NCBI RefSeq assembly: GCF_006516955.1
Contig: NZ_VHLG01000002.1
Coordinates: 310,001 to 374,000 of the forward strand
Source: Martelella alba
GTDB lineage: Bacteria; Pseudomonadota; Alphaproteobacteria; Rhizobiales; Rhizobiaceae
DNA length: 64,000 bases
Direction of reading: 5' to 3'
Notes under the pieces: model-generated
Seen by the model: only the letters and a program-made list of their open reading frames with translations
Databases searched by the model: none
Told to the model about the DNA's origin: nothing
Translations under genes and position numbers: made by a program
Shown here: one piece after another, positions 23,640 to 33,169 of the stretch
Layout of the letters: each line of letters begins with the position of its first letter
Position numbering within the stretch: the first letter of the stretch is position 1

Positions 23640-25076
23640 TTGACCGACCATCTGCCCGAACCCGCCCTGATCGCGCGTTTCACCTCTATTGTCGGCAAGG
23701 CCCATGTGCTGAGCGATGCCGCTGATCTTGAGCCCTATATCACCGAAAATCGCGGCCTTTATCGCGGCCGCACGGTTCTGGTGCTGAAACCCGGTTCGAC
23801 CGAGGAAGTCGCGGCGATCATGAAGCTTGCCAGCGAAACAAAAACGCCGGTCGTGCCAGCTGGTGGCCGCACCGGCCATGTCGGCGGCCATGTGCCGCGC
23901 GAGGCAGGGACCGATATCGTGCTGTCACTGGAGCGGATGAACCGCATTCGCGAGATCGTCCCGTCGGGCAACTTCCTCGTCTGCGATGGCGGCACCATTC
24001 TTGCCGATGTGCAGAAAGCAGCGGAAGCACATGACCGGCTGTTTCCGCTCTCGCTCGGTTCGGAAGGCTCGTGCCGCATCGGCGGCAATCTGTCCACCAA
24101 TGCCGGCGGTACAGCGGTTCTTTCCTATGGCAATATGCGCGCCCTCTGCCTCGGCCTTGAAGTGGTGCTGCCAACCGGGGAAATCTGGAACGGGCTGCGC
24201 TCGCTGAAGAAAGACAATACCGGTTATGATCTGCGCGATCTCTTCATCGGCGCGGAAGGCACGCTCGGCATCATTACAGGGGCCGTGCTGAAGCTCTTCC
24301 CTCGTCCACGCGGCCATCAGGTGGCGCTTGCCGGCGTATCTTCGCCGGAAAGCGCGCTGGCGCTGTTCAATATCGCCACCAGCCGCTGCGCATCGGCGCT
24401 GACCGGCTTTGAATTCATGGCTCGCATGGTGGTCGGCTTCACCGTCAAACATACCGAAGGCGTGCGCGATCCGCTGGCCGAACAACATCCCTGGTATGTG
24501 CTGATTGACGTTTCCACACCCGATACCCAGCAATCCGCCGACGCCATGGTTGAAGCTGTGCTGGAGGAAGCCTTTGAAAAAGGCGTGATCGAAGATGCGG
24601 TGATTGCCAAGTCGCAAGCCGAGATCGACCAGATCTGGCATATGCGCAACGCCATGTCAGATGCGCAGAAACCGGAAGGCGGATCGATCAAGCATGATGT
24701 CTCCGTACCCGTCTCCGCCATTCCCGCCTTCCTGCATGAAGCCGACGCGGCGGTGATGAAGACCGTGCCGGGCGCGCGCATCTGCGCCTTCGGCCATCTT
24801 GGTGACGGCAATATCCACTATAACATTTCCCAGCCCGTCGGCGCCGACAAGGCTGAATTCATGGGGCGCTGGGGCGAAGTCAACAAGGTCGTCCACGCCA
24901 TCGTGCTGGCCCATGGCGGCTCGATATCCGCCGAACATGGCATCGGCCGGCTGAAGCGCGACGAACTCGCCGAAATCCGCCCGGAGATCGAAATGGATCT
25001 GATGCACCGGATCAAGCGCGCCTTCGATCCGGAAGGCATCATGAACCCGGACAAGGTTTTGAAGGTCGAAGGCTGA
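23640..25076 (+). CDS. FAD-linked oxidase, D-2-hydroxyglutarate/D-lactate dehydrogenase type
   Basis: 478 residues from a TTG at 23640 with CAGGAG 6 bases upstream; an ATG at 23586 inside sua5 is the alternative. The PCMH-type FAD domain, about 40-215, shows PAGGRTGHVGGHVP, GSEGSCRIGGNLSTNAGG and AEGTLGIITGAVLKLFP. The C-terminal FAD-oxidase domain has the metal and substrate site FGHLGDGNIHYNI and SAEHGIGRLKR near 385-440. It oxidises a D-2-hydroxy acid; which one is not clear from motifs. Confidence 0.87.
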   Translation: MTDHLPEPALIARFTSIVGKAHVLSDAADLEPYITENRGLYRGRTVLVLKPGSTEEVAAIMKLASETKTPVVPAGGRTGHVGGHVPREAGTDIVLSLERMNRIREIVPSGNFLVCDGGTILADVQKAAEAHDRLFPLSLGSEGSCRIGGNLSTNAGGTAVLSYGNMRALCLGLEVVLPTGEIWNGLRSLKKDNTGYDLRDLFIGAEGTLGIITGAVLKLFPRPRGHQVALAGVSSPESALALFNIATSRCASALTGFEFMARMVVGFTVKHTEGVRDPLAEQHPWYVLIDVSTPDTQQSADAMVEAVLEEAFEKGVIEDAVIAKSQAEIDQIWHMRNAMSDAQKPEGGSIKHDVSVPVSAIPAFLHEADAAVMKTVPGARICAFGHLGDGNIHYNISQPVGADKAEFMGRWGEVNKVVHAIVLAHGGSISAEHGIGRLKRDELAEIRPEIEMDLMHRIKRAFDPEGIMNPDKVLKVEG

Positions 25077-25295
25077 GCGCTTCGCCAAGGCCTTGGTTAA
25101 CACCCGGTCACCTGCGTGTTCACACCTTCTAAACCCTGCCGGAACGGGTTTTGATAACCATTACCAAGCGCCAGATTTTCTTAACCCTAGCTGTTAAGAC
25201 GGTTGGTAAGAACCTCGCCTATGATCGCCCTCAGACAGACGCAGCAAGCGTCATGACAGAAGGCCCGGAACGGGTCCGTTACAAAGGGTGATCAA

Positions 25296-25856
25296 ATGTC
25301 GTATTCGGAGAGGACGAGGGACGCGGAAGACGCCATGATCAGGGTTGATCCGCAGCATTTTCCGCAGAAGTTCAGCTATGCCGCCAAGGGGGCCGAGGCG
25401 CGCATAGGCGTGAAGCTGGACGAACGCGGCGCCGTGGTTCGCCGCGACCTGCCGTCAAGCAAGCTCCCCTTCTCGATTGCACTGCCCGGCCGGGCCTTCA
25501 AGGGGGTCGCCGCCCGCGCCATTGCCCACCGCGAAGGCAAGATCACGGTGACACTGGAATTGCACCATTCCGATCCGGAAATGTGCATCCCGCTGCTCGT
25601 CACCCATGATCTGAACGATATCGTCGCCGACTGGCAGAACTGGTCGTCGCTCTACGATATTCCGATGCTGATGGTGGAAGCAGACGGTATCGCCCGCCCG
25701 CTCGCCAATGGCGCGGATGTAATCCGCCCCGCCAATGACACCGAGAATACCGGCACCATCCCGGCGCGTAAAAGCCCCCGCACCATGATGCGGCTGAAAG
25801 GCGGCAAGCTTGGCGTCAGCATGAAATATACAGCAAAGACGATCGCCGCCGGTTAG
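25296..25856 (+). CDS. DUF6101 family protein
   Basis: 186 residues, a conserved alphaproteobacterial protein of unknown function. No signal peptide or membrane segment is seen. The core (about 45-130) reads LPSSKLPFSIALPGRAFKG, VTLELHHSDPEMCIPLL and DIVADWQNWSSLYDIPMLM. The C-terminal 50 residues are basic and probably loose. Its last four bases overlap the stop of ubiA on the other strand. Confidence 0.8.
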   Translation: MSYSERTRDAEDAMIRVDPQHFPQKFSYAAKGAEARIGVKLDERGAVVRRDLPSSKLPFSIALPGRAFKGVAARAIAHREGKITVTLELHHSDPEMCIPLLVTHDLNDIVADWQNWSSLYDIPMLMVEADGIARPLANGADVIRPANDTENTGTIPARKSPRTMMRLKGGKLGVSMKYTAKTIAAG

Positions 25857-26809
25857 GCAACAAGGGCTGCGATCGTCAGGCCGAGAAAGACCACCAGGCC
25901 AACATAGAAATTGAATTTGAACAGCCGCAGGCATTGATCGCCATCGTCAATATCGAGAACGGTGATCTGATAGGCCATCATCGCTGCGGCAATGACCAGC
26001 CCGAACCAGGCGAAAGCACCAACACCGGCCAGCGCGAAGGCAAGAGCCGTCAGCGCCAATGTGAGCCCGTAAAGGCCGAGAAGCCATGGCTTGGTGTTTT
26101 CCGCGAAAAGCCGCGCGGTGGACCGGACGCCGATCAGCGCATCATCTTCCTTGTCCTGATGGGCATAGATCGTGTCATAACCGATCGTCCAGGCGACAGC
26201 GCCGACATAAAGCAGGACCGGCGCGAAAGACAGCGATCCGAACACCGCCGCCCATCCCACCAGTGCGCCCCACGAAAAGGCCAGGCCAAGGAAAAGCTGC
26301 GGCCAGTCGGTAAAGCGCTTGGCAAAGGGATAGATCGCCACCACCACCAGCGACACGATTGCAAGACCGATGGTGAAGCCGTTGAAACACAGCAGCACTA
26401 AAAGCCCAGCCAGCGCCTGCAGCGCGATAAACAGCTTGGCCTGAAAACGGGTCACCCGCCCCGAAGGCAGCGGCCGGGAGCGTGTGCGCGCCACCTTGCC
26501 GTCGATCTTGTGGTCAACGAGATCATTATAGGTGCAGCCGGCGCCGCGCATGGCAACCGAGCCGATGAAAAACAGGATGAGATGGGCAATAAACTGCCCT
26601 GGACGGAATGCTCCGGCATTGGCCGAAACATCGGCGGCAAGTGCAGCCGACCAGAAACAGGGCCACATCAGCAATTGCCAGCCGATCGGCCGGTCCCATC
26701 GGGCAAGCTGGGCATAGGGCCAGAGCCAGCGCGGCAAAAGGCGGTAGACGAAATTTTCCGACGGCGCATCGAATACGCGCCCGTCATCCTCGCGAACTTG
26801 GTCCATCAT
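25853..26809 (-). CDS. ubiA: 4-hydroxybenzoate polyprenyltransferase UbiA
   Basis: 318 residues, with about eight membrane segments. It prenylates 4-hydroxybenzoate in ubiquinone synthesis at the inner membrane. Two Asp-rich prenyl-diphosphate sites are visible: NDLVDHKIDGKVARTRSRPL near 115 and YDTIYAHQDKEDD near 210. The octaprenyl donor could come from the ispB product at 52118. The start may also be the second Met three bases in. Upstream by about 65 bases is the cfa stop, so a shared transcript is possible. Confidence 0.93.
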   Translation of the reverse strand: MMDQVREDDGRVFDAPSENFVYRLLPRWLWPYAQLARWDRPIGWQLLMWPCFWSAALAADVSANAGAFRPGQFIAHLILFFIGSVAMRGAGCTYNDLVDHKIDGKVARTRSRPLPSGRVTRFQAKLFIALQALAGLLVLLCFNGFTIGLAIVSLVVVAIYPFAKRFTDWPQLFLGLAFSWGALVGWAAVFGSLSFAPVLLYVGAVAWTIGYDTIYAHQDKEDDALIGVRSTARLFAENTKPWLLGLYGLTLALTALAFALAGVGAFAWFGLVIAAAMMAYQITVLDIDDGDQCLRLFKFNFYVGLVVFLGLTIAALVA

Positions 26810-26875
26810 CGTCCACGGTCCCTTACCAGATTGTTTGCGCCAGCCATTTCCTCCCGGAAGCGGCTGGCGAGAAGC

Positions 26876-28138
26876 TTAGAATTCGAGCGGTTCGAGCGGC
26901 GCGCGTGAGGCTTCCTTCTGACGGAATTTCTCCTCAGCCTCGAACATATAGCGCCGGTTATTGGGCGTCGCAAACTGGCTTTTCGACAGCTGCAGCTGGA
27001 AGACGAACATCTTGTCCCACTCAAACGCCATTTCCGAACCGGCGAGATAGAACTCCCACATGCGGAAGAATTGCTCGTCATAGAGCTTGATCGCTTCTTC
27101 CTTGCGGGCAACGAAGCGATTGCGCCAGTTGCGCAGCGTATAGGCGTAATGCATCTGCAGGATTTCGGTGTCGCGCACCAGAAGACCGGCCTTTTCCACC
27201 GCTGGCAGCACCTCGGACAGCGCCGGAATATAGCCACCGGGGAAAATGTACTTCTCGATGAAGGGGTTGGTCATGTTGTGACCGGCGACATCACGGCCGA
27301 TCGAATGCAGAACCATGACGCCGTCATCATCAAGAAGCTCGAAACACTTCCGGAAGAAGTTATTGTAGCGCCCGGTTCCGACATGCTCGAACATGCCAAC
27401 CGAAACAATGCGGTCGAAGGGTTTCGCCTTCATCGTCCGGTAATCCTGAAGCTCGAAACGAACCCGATCGGACAGGCCGCGCTTTTCCGCCCGTTTGGCC
27501 GAAATCGCCAGCTGTTCATGCGAAAGCGTGATACCGGTCATGTCAACGCCAGCCATTTCGGCCAGATAAAGGCTCAACCCCCCCCAGCCCGAACCAATCT
27601 CAAGCACGCGCTGGCCTTCAGAAAGACACAGTTTTCCTGCGATATGCCGCTTCTTGGCCAATTGCGCCTCATCGAGCGAAATGCCCGGCGGATCGAAATA
27701 GGCACAGGAATACTGCCAGTCCTCATCAAGGAAGAGGTTGAAGAGGGATGGCGTCAGATCATAGTGATGCGATACGTTCTTCCGGTTGTGATTGACCGGC
27801 AGTCGGGTGTGGAGCTGTGCCAGACCGATTCGCCAAAAAAGCTTGACCGCCATCATCGGTGAAAAAACCGTAGACAGTGTGTTTTTGCGGACCAATGACA
27901 GGAAGTCATAGATATCGCCGTCATGCAGCTTGAAACGGCCCTGCATGTACATTTCACCCAGCGTCAGGGCCGGATCGGAAGCAAGAAGCTTTTCTGCTTC
28001 AGCGTCTGTAACCTCGACGCTGACGCGTTCGCCGGTGCCATCACCATGGGTGGTTTCGCTGCCGTCGGCCCATTTGACCTTCAGCGTTCCTGTATTCACA
28101 ATCTTGTCTACGAGATTGGGCAGAGAGGATGCCATCAA
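26876..28138 (-). CDS. cfa: Cyclopropane-fatty-acyl-phospholipid synthase family protein
   Basis: 420 residues. It adds a methylene bridge from S-adenosylmethionine to unsaturated lipid chains. The SAM site is VLEIGSGWGGLSLYLAE near residue 195. Family signatures include HYDLTPSLFNLFLDEDWQYSCAYF near 147-170 and SVGMFEHVGTGRYNNFF near 265. The N-terminal 100 residues form the lipid-binding part. It starts MMASSLPNL; either Met is possible. Membrane-lipid stress response is the usual role. Confidence 0.92.
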   Translation of the reverse strand: MMASSLPNLVDKIVNTGTLKVKWADGSETTHGDGTGERVSVEVTDAEAEKLLASDPALTLGEMYMQGRFKLHDGDIYDFLSLVRKNTLSTVFSPMMAVKLFWRIGLAQLHTRLPVNHNRKNVSHHYDLTPSLFNLFLDEDWQYSCAYFDPPGISLDEAQLAKKRHIAGKLCLSEGQRVLEIGSGWGGLSLYLAEMAGVDMTGITLSHEQLAISAKRAEKRGLSDRVRFELQDYRTMKAKPFDRIVSVGMFEHVGTGRYNNFFRKCFELLDDDGVMVLHSIGRDVAGHNMTNPFIEKYIFPGGYIPALSEVLPAVEKAGLLVRDTEILQMHYAYTLRNWRNRFVARKEEAIKLYDEQFFRMWEFYLAGSEMAFEWDKMFVFQLQLSKSQFATPNNRRYMFEAEEKFRQKEASRAPLEPLEF

Positions 28139-28226
28139 AATCTCCGAATAAATGCTATTGTCATATATTAATGCGTCAGGCTCACATTATTCAATTTGGA
28201 GCGAGAAACAAGCAATCGATTTAACT

Positions 28227-29132
28227 CTACTTTTGCGCGTATTTCTCCTTTGTTTCCAAGGGCAAAAGCCCGATAGCCGATACAACCCGGTCCCGCAGGG
28301 CAAAACGCCCCGCACATTCAAGTACAAGCGGCTGACAGGCGCGGGTCAGGGTCGGGAAAGGTGCGACAAGCCTGCCTTGATCCAGATGCCGGTCAATCAG
28401 TGACCGGTGGCCCATCAGAATACCGCCACCACTGAGCGCCTCTTCGAGCGCCATGCTGTAAAGTGAGAAAACCGGCCCTTCCGGAATGGAAGTCTCACAC
28501 TTCATAACCTGACAGAACCAGTCCTGCCAGTCATGGTTCCACAGCGCGTCGGAAATCAGCGGAAAGGCAAGCAGGTCATCGGGCGTCTCAAGCTTTTCGG
28601 CAAGCGCCGGCACGCAGACCGGTGTCATGGCGTCTGTCGCCAGAACAACCTGTCCCGCGGCCGGATCGACGCTACGGAAAAACAGGCTGAAATCGAACAT
28701 TTCACGCGCCAGATTGGGCGGCCGCTCCAGCGCCGTCACCGATATCGTCACACCGGGAAAGACCTGCTTCAACGCTGCAAGCCGTGGCGCCAGATAAAGC
28801 TGGGCAACCGAGGGAAGTGCCACGACCTGAAGGCGTTTCGGCTTTGCCGTCTCCCGCAGCCGGTGCTGGGCCCCGCCCAGCGCATCAAAGGCGCGGGTGA
28901 AATCACCGATAACCTCGCGGCCAAGCGCCGTCAGCCTGACCCCCTTGGAGCGTCGCTCGAACAGAGCCGCACCCGCCCAGTCTTCCAGCGCCTTGATATG
29001 CTGCGATATCGCCGCTGGCGTCACCGAAAGCTCTTCGGCCGCCGCGCTGAAGCCGCCAAGCCGTGCTGCGGCCTCAAACGCGCGCAGCGCATTGAGCGGC
29101 GGACCTTTGGGACGGGGTGGAGCAACCGGCAT
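28227..29132 (-). CDS. LysR-family regulator, GcvA-like
   Basis: 301 residues. The helix-turn-helix is at about 12-70 (PLNALRAFEAAARLGGFSAAAEEL, TPAAISQHIKALEDWAG). The effector-binding domain fills about 95-290. It starts with the GcvA-type PPLNALRAFE pattern. It is divergent from the SHMT-like gene at 29239 with 106 bases between, the usual arrangement of a LysR regulator and its target; the intergenic region has TAA/TTA-rich stretches around 29150-29185. The inferred target is the neighbouring PLP enzyme. Confidence 0.9.
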   Translation of the reverse strand: MPVAPPRPKGPPLNALRAFEAAARLGGFSAAAEELSVTPAAISQHIKALEDWAGAALFERRSKGVRLTALGREVIGDFTRAFDALGGAQHRLRETAKPKRLQVVALPSVAQLYLAPRLAALKQVFPGVTISVTALERPPNLAREMFDFSLFFRSVDPAAGQVVLATDAMTPVCVPALAEKLETPDDLLAFPLISDALWNHDWQDWFCQVMKCETSIPEGPVFSLYSMALEEALSGGGILMGHRSLIDRHLDQGRLVAPFPTLTRACQPLVLECAGRFALRDRVVSAIGLLPLETKEKYAQK

Positions 29133-29238
29133 GACGCGAATCCTTGACCTAGTTTTTCTAAGCCAAAATTCAATTAATCTCGCTTGTCAATGGATGCGGC
29201 GCTTCTAGACTGGCATCAAACGAAAAAGGGGATTTTTC

Positions 29239-30555
29239 ATGCTTGCCGACCGCGACTGGCTGCCCGCACAAAGTGCCGAGCGCATCAACGCCATTCTCAA
29301 GACGACCATCGGCCTTTCGCCGATTGATAGCGTGGCCCGGATCGAGGCGCTTGCCCGCGAAAATGCCGAGATCCATACGAAGCGCTGCTTCAACCTCAAC
29401 CCGGCCACCAATGTGATGAACCCGCGCGCCGAGACTATGCTTTCGGCCGGTCTGGGATCGCGGCCGTCGCTTGGCTATGCCGGCGACAAATATGAGATGG
29501 GACTGCAGGCGATTGAGGAAATCGAAGTGATCGCGGCCGATCTCGCGGCCCGGGTTTTCGATGCAAAATATGCTGAACTGCGCATTCCTTCCGGCGCTAT
29601 CGCCAATCTCTATGGCTTCATGGCCACCTGCGCTCCGGGCGACACCATCATTGCACCGGATGCGGAAGTGGGCGGCCATGTCACCCATCACGCCGCCGGA
29701 TGCGCCGGTCTGTTCGGGCTGAAAACCATTTCCGCGCCGAGTGACGCAAAAGGCTATTCCATCGATATCGACCAGCTGGCACGGATGGCGCGGGAAATCC
29801 GCCCGGCGCTGATTACTGTCGGCCAGAGCCTCAACCTGTTTGAACACCCCGTTGCCGATGTGCGGGCAATCGCCGATGAGATCGGCGCCAAGGTGATGTT
29901 TGACGCAGCCCATCAATGCGGCATCATTGCCGGCAAGGCATGGAAAAACCCGCTCGAAGAGGGCGCGCATTTCATGACCATGAGCACCTATAAAAGCCTT
30001 GGTGGTCCGGCGGGCGGGCTTATCGTCACCAATGATGCCGAGATTGCCGAGAGGCTGGAAGCCATCGCCTTTCCCGGCATGACCGCCAATTTCGACGCTG
30101 GCAAGACGGCCGCACTCGCCATTTCGCTGGCCGACTGGCTCGACCATGGTCAGGCCTATGCTGACGAGATGATCGCAACGGCACAGGCTTTCGCAGAGGT
30201 GTTGACCGAGGCCGGAATACCCCTTTTTGCAGCAGAACGGGGCGTAACCGCCTCACATCAGTTCGCCATTGAAGCGGCCCGATTTGGCGGCGGCCAGACG
30301 GCTTCGAAAAAGCTGGAGCTTGGCGGCTTTCTCGCCTGCGGCATCGGCCTGCCGATTGCCGCTGTTGACGGCGACAATAACGGTCTCAGGATCGGCACGC
30401 CGGAACTGGTGCGCTTCGGCGTCAACCGCAGCAATGTCCGCGAAATCGCTGAACTTAGCGCCCGTGTGCTTATGTCCAACGCGCCGGAAAGCCTGGCTGA
30501 CGAAACACGGGCATTGCGCGCCAGATACCAGTCGCTGCATTTCATCAACGGCTGA
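29239..30555 (+). CDS. SHMT-like PLP-dependent enzyme (fold type I)
   Basis: 438 residues. It is related to serine hydroxymethyltransferase but clearly diverged. The PLP lysine is in MSTYKSLGGPAGG near residue 255, in place of the usual THK of GlyA. Other sites are VMNPRAETMLSAGLGSRPS near 55, GYAGDKY near 80, and FDAAHQCG near 220. This could be an aldolase or hydroxymethyltransferase acting on an alpha-substituted serine or beta-hydroxy amino acid; the substrate is unknown. Divergent LysR gene suggests inducible catabolism. A GC-rich hairpin follows. Confidence 0.75.
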   Translation: MLADRDWLPAQSAERINAILKTTIGLSPIDSVARIEALARENAEIHTKRCFNLNPATNVMNPRAETMLSAGLGSRPSLGYAGDKYEMGLQAIEEIEVIAADLAARVFDAKYAELRIPSGAIANLYGFMATCAPGDTIIAPDAEVGGHVTHHAAGCAGLFGLKTISAPSDAKGYSIDIDQLARMAREIRPALITVGQSLNLFEHPVADVRAIADEIGAKVMFDAAHQCGIIAGKAWKNPLEEGAHFMTMSTYKSLGGPAGGLIVTNDAEIAERLEAIAFPGMTANFDAGKTAALAISLADWLDHGQAYADEMIATAQAFAEVLTEAGIPLFAAERGVTASHQFAIEAARFGGGQTASKKLELGGFLACGIGLPIAAVDGDNNGLRIGTPELVRFGVNRSNVREIAELSARVLMSNAPESLADETRALRARYQSLHFING

Positions 30556-30563
30556 GGACTGGA

Positions 30564-30592
30564 TGCCTGCGGCTTTGAAAAAGCCGCAGGCA
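30564..30592. terminator. Hairpin shared by convergent genes
   Basis: TGCCTGCGGCTTT-GAA-AAAGCCGCAGGCA, a perfect 13-base stem between the SHMT-like gene and the MATE gene. T content inside the stem could serve either strand. Confidence 0.65.
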
Positions 30593-30595
30593 CGA

Positions 30596-31993
30596 TCACG
30601 ACGTCCGGCCCGCCATCATGACGCCGAAACCGGCACCGGTGCGCCGGTGATTGGCGCCAAGCACAACTGCCGCGACACCGAGCATGGCAAGATCCGAGAC
30701 CGCGCCGGAAAGCCAGATCCCGGTTTCCCCCAGTGCAAGCGGCAGCAGAAAAATGCCCGGCACCACGAAGAGATAGGGCCGTGTCAGACTGAGCGCACCG
30801 GCCGCCAATGCATTGCCAATGGCCTGGAAATAACCCGACAGCATGATCATCGGTGCATAGATCACATAAGTGATCACCAGAAGCCGGGTGATCCGCGCCA
30901 TTTCGGCAATGGTCGCCGGATCGGTGACGAATATCCGGGCGATCGGCCCCGGCATCGCCATCAGGATCGCCTCGACGGCGACACCATAGACCAGCCCAAC
31001 CACAAGGCCGATCCTGAGCGTCTGATCGGAGCGGCCAAAGGCGCTGGCGCCGAAATTGTTGCCGACGATCGACTGACAGGCGAGGTTAAGCCCCATCAAC
31101 GGCAGAAAGGCGAAGGTCATCACCCGCGTGACGATGCCGTAGGCAGCAATGGTTGCGGCATAGTGATCCCCGCCCCAGATCTGCTCGGCAACGATCATCG
31201 CCCCGGAAGTGACACTGACACCGGCCAGCGTCAGAGACGACGGCAGGCCGAGCTTGACGTTTTCACACCAGTCGGAAAAGCCGCTATGTCCCGTCATAGC
31301 CCATAATTTCAGCGGCGTGCGACCGGAAAGCCTGAGCGCTGCGGCAATGACAAGCGCCGCCACCTGCGCGGCAAGCGTACCGATGGCAGACCCCGCCACG
31401 CCCCAGCCCATCAGGACAATGAAGATGTAGTTGAAACCAATATTGGCAAGCGTCACCGCAACACCAATCACCGCCATCAGCATGGCAAGCCCCTCGGAGC
31501 GCAGCGCATCACCCTGAATGCCGATCAGAAAGGTCAGAGGACTGCCATAGATGACGATGGCAATATAGATCATGCCCATCCGTGCAAGACCGGCATCACC
31601 CGCCGAAAGCCAGTTGATCAGCGAAGCACCTGAGAGCGCGAAGACCAGCATCAGCACAAGGCAGATGGCAATGGCCAGAAATGTCGCGGATTGCATCGCC
31701 GCCTGCGCACCCTTCTTGTCGCCCGAGCCAAGCCGTCGCGCCAATATGCTGGCCATGCCGGAAGAGACCAGCGTGGACAGGGCATTCAGCGCCATGAAAA
31801 CAGGAAAGACGAGCGTGACGGCGGCCAAGGCATCAGCACCGACATAGACACCAAGAAAGACGGCATCGACGACGGTAAAAAGCCCGCTGACCAGCATGAG
31901 TACAATAATCGGTGCAGCCGTTTTGAAAAAAAGCGGCCAAAGCGCACCGGTGAGATACGGATTGCCCGTATCCGGAGAGATTTCGCGTGTCAT
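30596..31993 (-). CDS. MATE-family multidrug efflux transporter
   Basis: 465 residues with about 12 hydrophobic segments in two halves. It starts at the ATG at 31993 (MTREISPDTGNPYLTGAL); an upstream GTG would add seven residues. The family pattern is visible in FKTAAPIIVLMLVSGLFTVVDAVFLG at the start of TM1 and in the repeat in the second half (SLTLAGVSVTSGAMIVAEQ). It exports cationic drugs or metabolites in exchange for sodium or protons. The substrate is not predictable. It stands alone; no TetR or MarR gene is next to it. Confidence 0.88.
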   Translation of the reverse strand: MTREISPDTGNPYLTGALWPLFFKTAAPIIVLMLVSGLFTVVDAVFLGVYVGADALAAVTLVFPVFMALNALSTLVSSGMASILARRLGSGDKKGAQAAMQSATFLAIAICLVLMLVFALSGASLINWLSAGDAGLARMGMIYIAIVIYGSPLTFLIGIQGDALRSEGLAMLMAVIGVAVTLANIGFNYIFIVLMGWGVAGSAIGTLAAQVAALVIAAALRLSGRTPLKLWAMTGHSGFSDWCENVKLGLPSSLTLAGVSVTSGAMIVAEQIWGGDHYAATIAAYGIVTRVMTFAFLPLMGLNLACQSIVGNNFGASAFGRSDQTLRIGLVVGLVYGVAVEAILMAMPGPIARIFVTDPATIAEMARITRLLVITYVIYAPMIMLSGYFQAIGNALAAGALSLTRPYLFVVPGIFLLPLALGETGIWLSGAVSDLAMLGVAAVVLGANHRRTGAGFGVMMAGRTS

Positions 31994-32140
31994 ATTCGGT
32001 TCCAAAAGGAACACCCGGGAAAAGCCAGTGCCCGCATTGCCGCCAAAACGGGTGTTACATCCGAAATGGGAGACGAAATCAGACCGGCTTCACCAACGTC
32101 TTAGCGACGCGCGGGCGGCAGGTGCCGGCAACCCCTAACG

Positions 32141-32158
32141 CCGGCCAATTAAGGCCGG
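32141..32158. terminator. Hairpin downstream of the ABC permease operon
   Basis: CCGGCC-AATTAA-GGCCGG with further pairing outside (CG..CG). It lies 50 bases after the last permease gene; no T run, so only a probable terminator. Confidence 0.4.
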
Positions 32159-32207
32159 TAGCGTCCGGTTGTCAAGCACCCGCAGCACCTGTGCGGCTAT
32201 CACCCGG

Positions 32208-33164
32208 TCAGGCTTCCGACAGCGTCTTCATCTTGCGCCCGCGATTGGCCCGATAGGAGAAGAGGACAAGCGCGACAATGGTGACGGCGAAGGGGATCGC
32301 CTGAATGATCTCCGCCGGGATCCAGGCGAAAAAGTTCGGCATCACGATCGAAAGCGCCTCGAAGAAGCCGAAAAACAGCGCCGCAAGCGCCGCGCCCACC
32401 GGATGGCGTGCACCGAGCAGAACCGCGCCGAGCGCGATGAAGCCACGCCCCGCCGTCATGTCACGCGTAAAGCCGACATAGTTGAACATGGCAAGCTGTG
32501 CCCCGCCAATGCCGGCAAGCGCGCCGGAGGCAACGAGCGCCCAGAACTTCACCGCCATCACCGAAATGCCGGCGGCTTCGGCCGCCGCCGGATATTCACC
32601 GACGCCGCGCAGCCACAGCCCGTAGGGCGTGCGATAGAGGAAATACCAGATGCCGATCACCGACAGCACGGCAAGCCAGGACAGGATCGAGTTATGGCCG
32701 AAAAGCGCATCGAGCGTAGGACCGGCAACCGGAATGGCACTGAGCCCCGGGATCGGCAGTTCCGGCACCGCCTTGGAGATCAGGTTGATGGAGGTTCCCT
32801 TGTCGCCGCCGGTGGCAAGCGACAGTGCGAAGACCGTGCCGCCCGTGGCAAAGATATTGATGGCAAAGCCCACCAGCACGACATCGGCCTTGCGGTTGAG
32901 ATGGAAATAGCCCATCACCGCGCCAAACAGGCCTCCTGCCATCATGGCGGCGATAACGGCCACATACCATGGCGCATAGACCGAGGTGATAACCGCCGTC
33001 AGCGCCGCGATCAGCATCATGCCTTCCAGCGCCACATTGAGCGCCCCCGACAGATCGGCAATCAGACCGCCCATCGTGGCGAAAAGCAGCGGCGTCGCCG
33101 TGCGGATCACCATGACGAGGAAGGTCGCGGAAAAGATCGTTGCAAGAAGATCAAGCATTGTCAC
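32208..33164 (-). CDS. ABC transporter permease, nucleoside (BMP) type, second permease
   Basis: 318 residues, about 8-9 membrane segments, matching the YufQ/NupQ type of permease in BMP-dependent transporters. Signature regions include ATPLLFATMGGLIADLSGALNVALEGMML near the start and YPAAAEAAGISV with AGIGGAQLAMF in the coupling region. It is the last gene of the four-gene transporter operon and follows the first permease by five bases. Confidence 0.9.
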   Translation of the reverse strand: MTMLDLLATIFSATFLVMVIRTATPLLFATMGGLIADLSGALNVALEGMMLIAALTAVITSVYAPWYVAVIAAMMAGGLFGAVMGYFHLNRKADVVLVGFAINIFATGGTVFALSLATGGDKGTSINLISKAVPELPIPGLSAIPVAGPTLDALFGHNSILSWLAVLSVIGIWYFLYRTPYGLWLRGVGEYPAAAEAAGISVMAVKFWALVASGALAGIGGAQLAMFNYVGFTRDMTAGRGFIALGAVLLGARHPVGAALAALFFGFFEALSIVMPNFFAWIPAEIIQAIPFAVTIVALVLFSYRANRGRKMKTLSEA

Positions 33165-33169
33165 CCCCC

